5,156 bases of DNA from GCA-2737125 sp044336815 (GTDB taxonomy: Bacteria; Actinomycetota; Actinomycetes; S36-B12). The DNA lies in contig JBIIOU010000159.1 of assembly GCA_044336815.1 (NCBI GenBank), forward strand, positions 1-5,156, written 5' to 3'. The notes beneath the pieces were generated by a model. It was not told the origin of the DNA. It worked only from the letters and a program-made list of their open reading frames with translations, and did not search any database. A program made the position numbers and the translations under genes. Positions 5,048-5,156 of this stretch are shown piece by piece; position 1 is the first letter of the stretch; each line of letters begins with the position of its first letter.

Positions 5048-5156
5048 GTGGCGGCAAAAAAAGCAACGCCGGTTAAGAAGGCTGCGCCGGTTAAGAAGGT
5101 TGCGCCGGTAAAGAAGGCTGCGCCGGTAAAGAAGGCTGCGCCGGTAAAGAAGGCTG
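5048..5156 (+). CDS. Lys/Ala/Pro/Val repeat protein, N-terminus only (possibly DksA/TraR-type)
   Basis: Only the first 36 codons are in the window. After the GTG start the protein reads MAAKKATPVKK and continues as a six-residue repeat, A-A-P-V-K-K, to the edge. This is a highly basic, disordered tail of the kind found on nucleic-acid-binding proteins. Such tails occur in actinobacteria at the N-terminus of DksA/TraR-type zinc-finger regulators, at the C-terminus of HU-like proteins, and in histone H1-like proteins. Because a DksA/TraR-type gene with such an N-terminal tail follows divIVA and ileS, before lspA, in Streptomyces and relatives (recalled, not checked), that is my first guess. It is an inference from position only, since no folded domain is visible. 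The gene is divergent from ileS with 182 bases between the starts, and has its own -10 and ribosome site. Confidence 0.8.
   Translation, partial: MAAKKATPVKKAAPVKKVAPVKKAAPVKKAAPVKKA
5063..5156 (+). repeat. 18-bp in-frame tandem repeat encoding (A/V)(A/T)PVKK
   Basis: Five full units begin at 5063, 5081, 5099, 5117 and 5135, with the start of a sixth at 5153. The two units at 5117 and 5135 are identical. The Val codon is GTT in the first two units and GTA in the last three, so the array seems to have grown by duplication of whole units. It continues beyond the window edge, so the copy number is unknown. Confidence 0.93.

Noticed and set aside
1..5156. Search by eye for CRISPR arrays, insertion sequences, attachment sites and tRNA genes
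   Set aside because: No repeat-spacer pattern, transposase-like frame, terminal inverted repeats or tRNA cloverleaf was recognised. The only arrays are the 15-bp and 18-bp tandem repeats listed.

Overview
The window comes from an actinobacterium (Actinomycetota). It carries the segment downstream of ftsZ in the division and cell-wall cluster of that phylum, in the order yggS - sepF - yggT - divIVA (wag31). The proteins contain phylum-typical stretches, such as the GAMRKMAVYLGL start and GFFNQS end of SepF, and the MPLTPADV start of DivIVA. Base composition looks moderate for an actinobacterium (my impression is mid-50s percent G+C, not computed), which would fit a freshwater or other reduced-GC lineage better than Streptomyces or Mycobacterium. 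I cannot name a genus.

Layout. Positions 1-297 are the 3' end of a YggS-type PLP-binding protein on the plus strand. Then come sepF (362-907, GTG start), yggT (955-1239) and a short divIVA (1275-1742). All are on the plus strand, separated by 35-64 bases, and each of the three complete genes has its own Shine-Dalgarno. A consensus-like TATAAT lies between sepF and yggT. On the minus strand, a complete isoleucyl-tRNA synthetase gene (ileS, 4865 down to 1722) converges on divIVA and overlaps its 3' end by 21 bases. A 182-base divergent region (4866-5047) holds the ileS leader with a three-copy 15-bp tandem repeat, a perfect 10-bp palindrome and candidate -10 elements. At 5048 a plus-strand gene begins that encodes a lysine/alanine/proline/valine tandem-repeat N-terminus. 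The window cuts it off after 36 codons.

How the genes work together. SepF is the membrane anchor and bundler of FtsZ in actinobacteria that lack FtsA. DivIVA/Wag31 marks poles and septa by sensing membrane curvature and directs polar growth. YggT is a small membrane protein of unclear role that travels with them. YggS is a PLP-homeostasis protein commonly found in this cluster. IleRS is a housekeeping enzyme that charges tRNA-Ile.

Most notable point. The IleRS is of the eukaryote-like type 2 (IleRS2), and its class I HIGH signature reads G-T-H-H instead of H-x-G-H. This exchange of the first and third residues is the alteration reported for mupirocin hyper-resistant IleRS2 enzymes. I see no wholly new multi-gene system. 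The remaining items of interest are regulatory and repeat structures around ileS and in the partial last gene.
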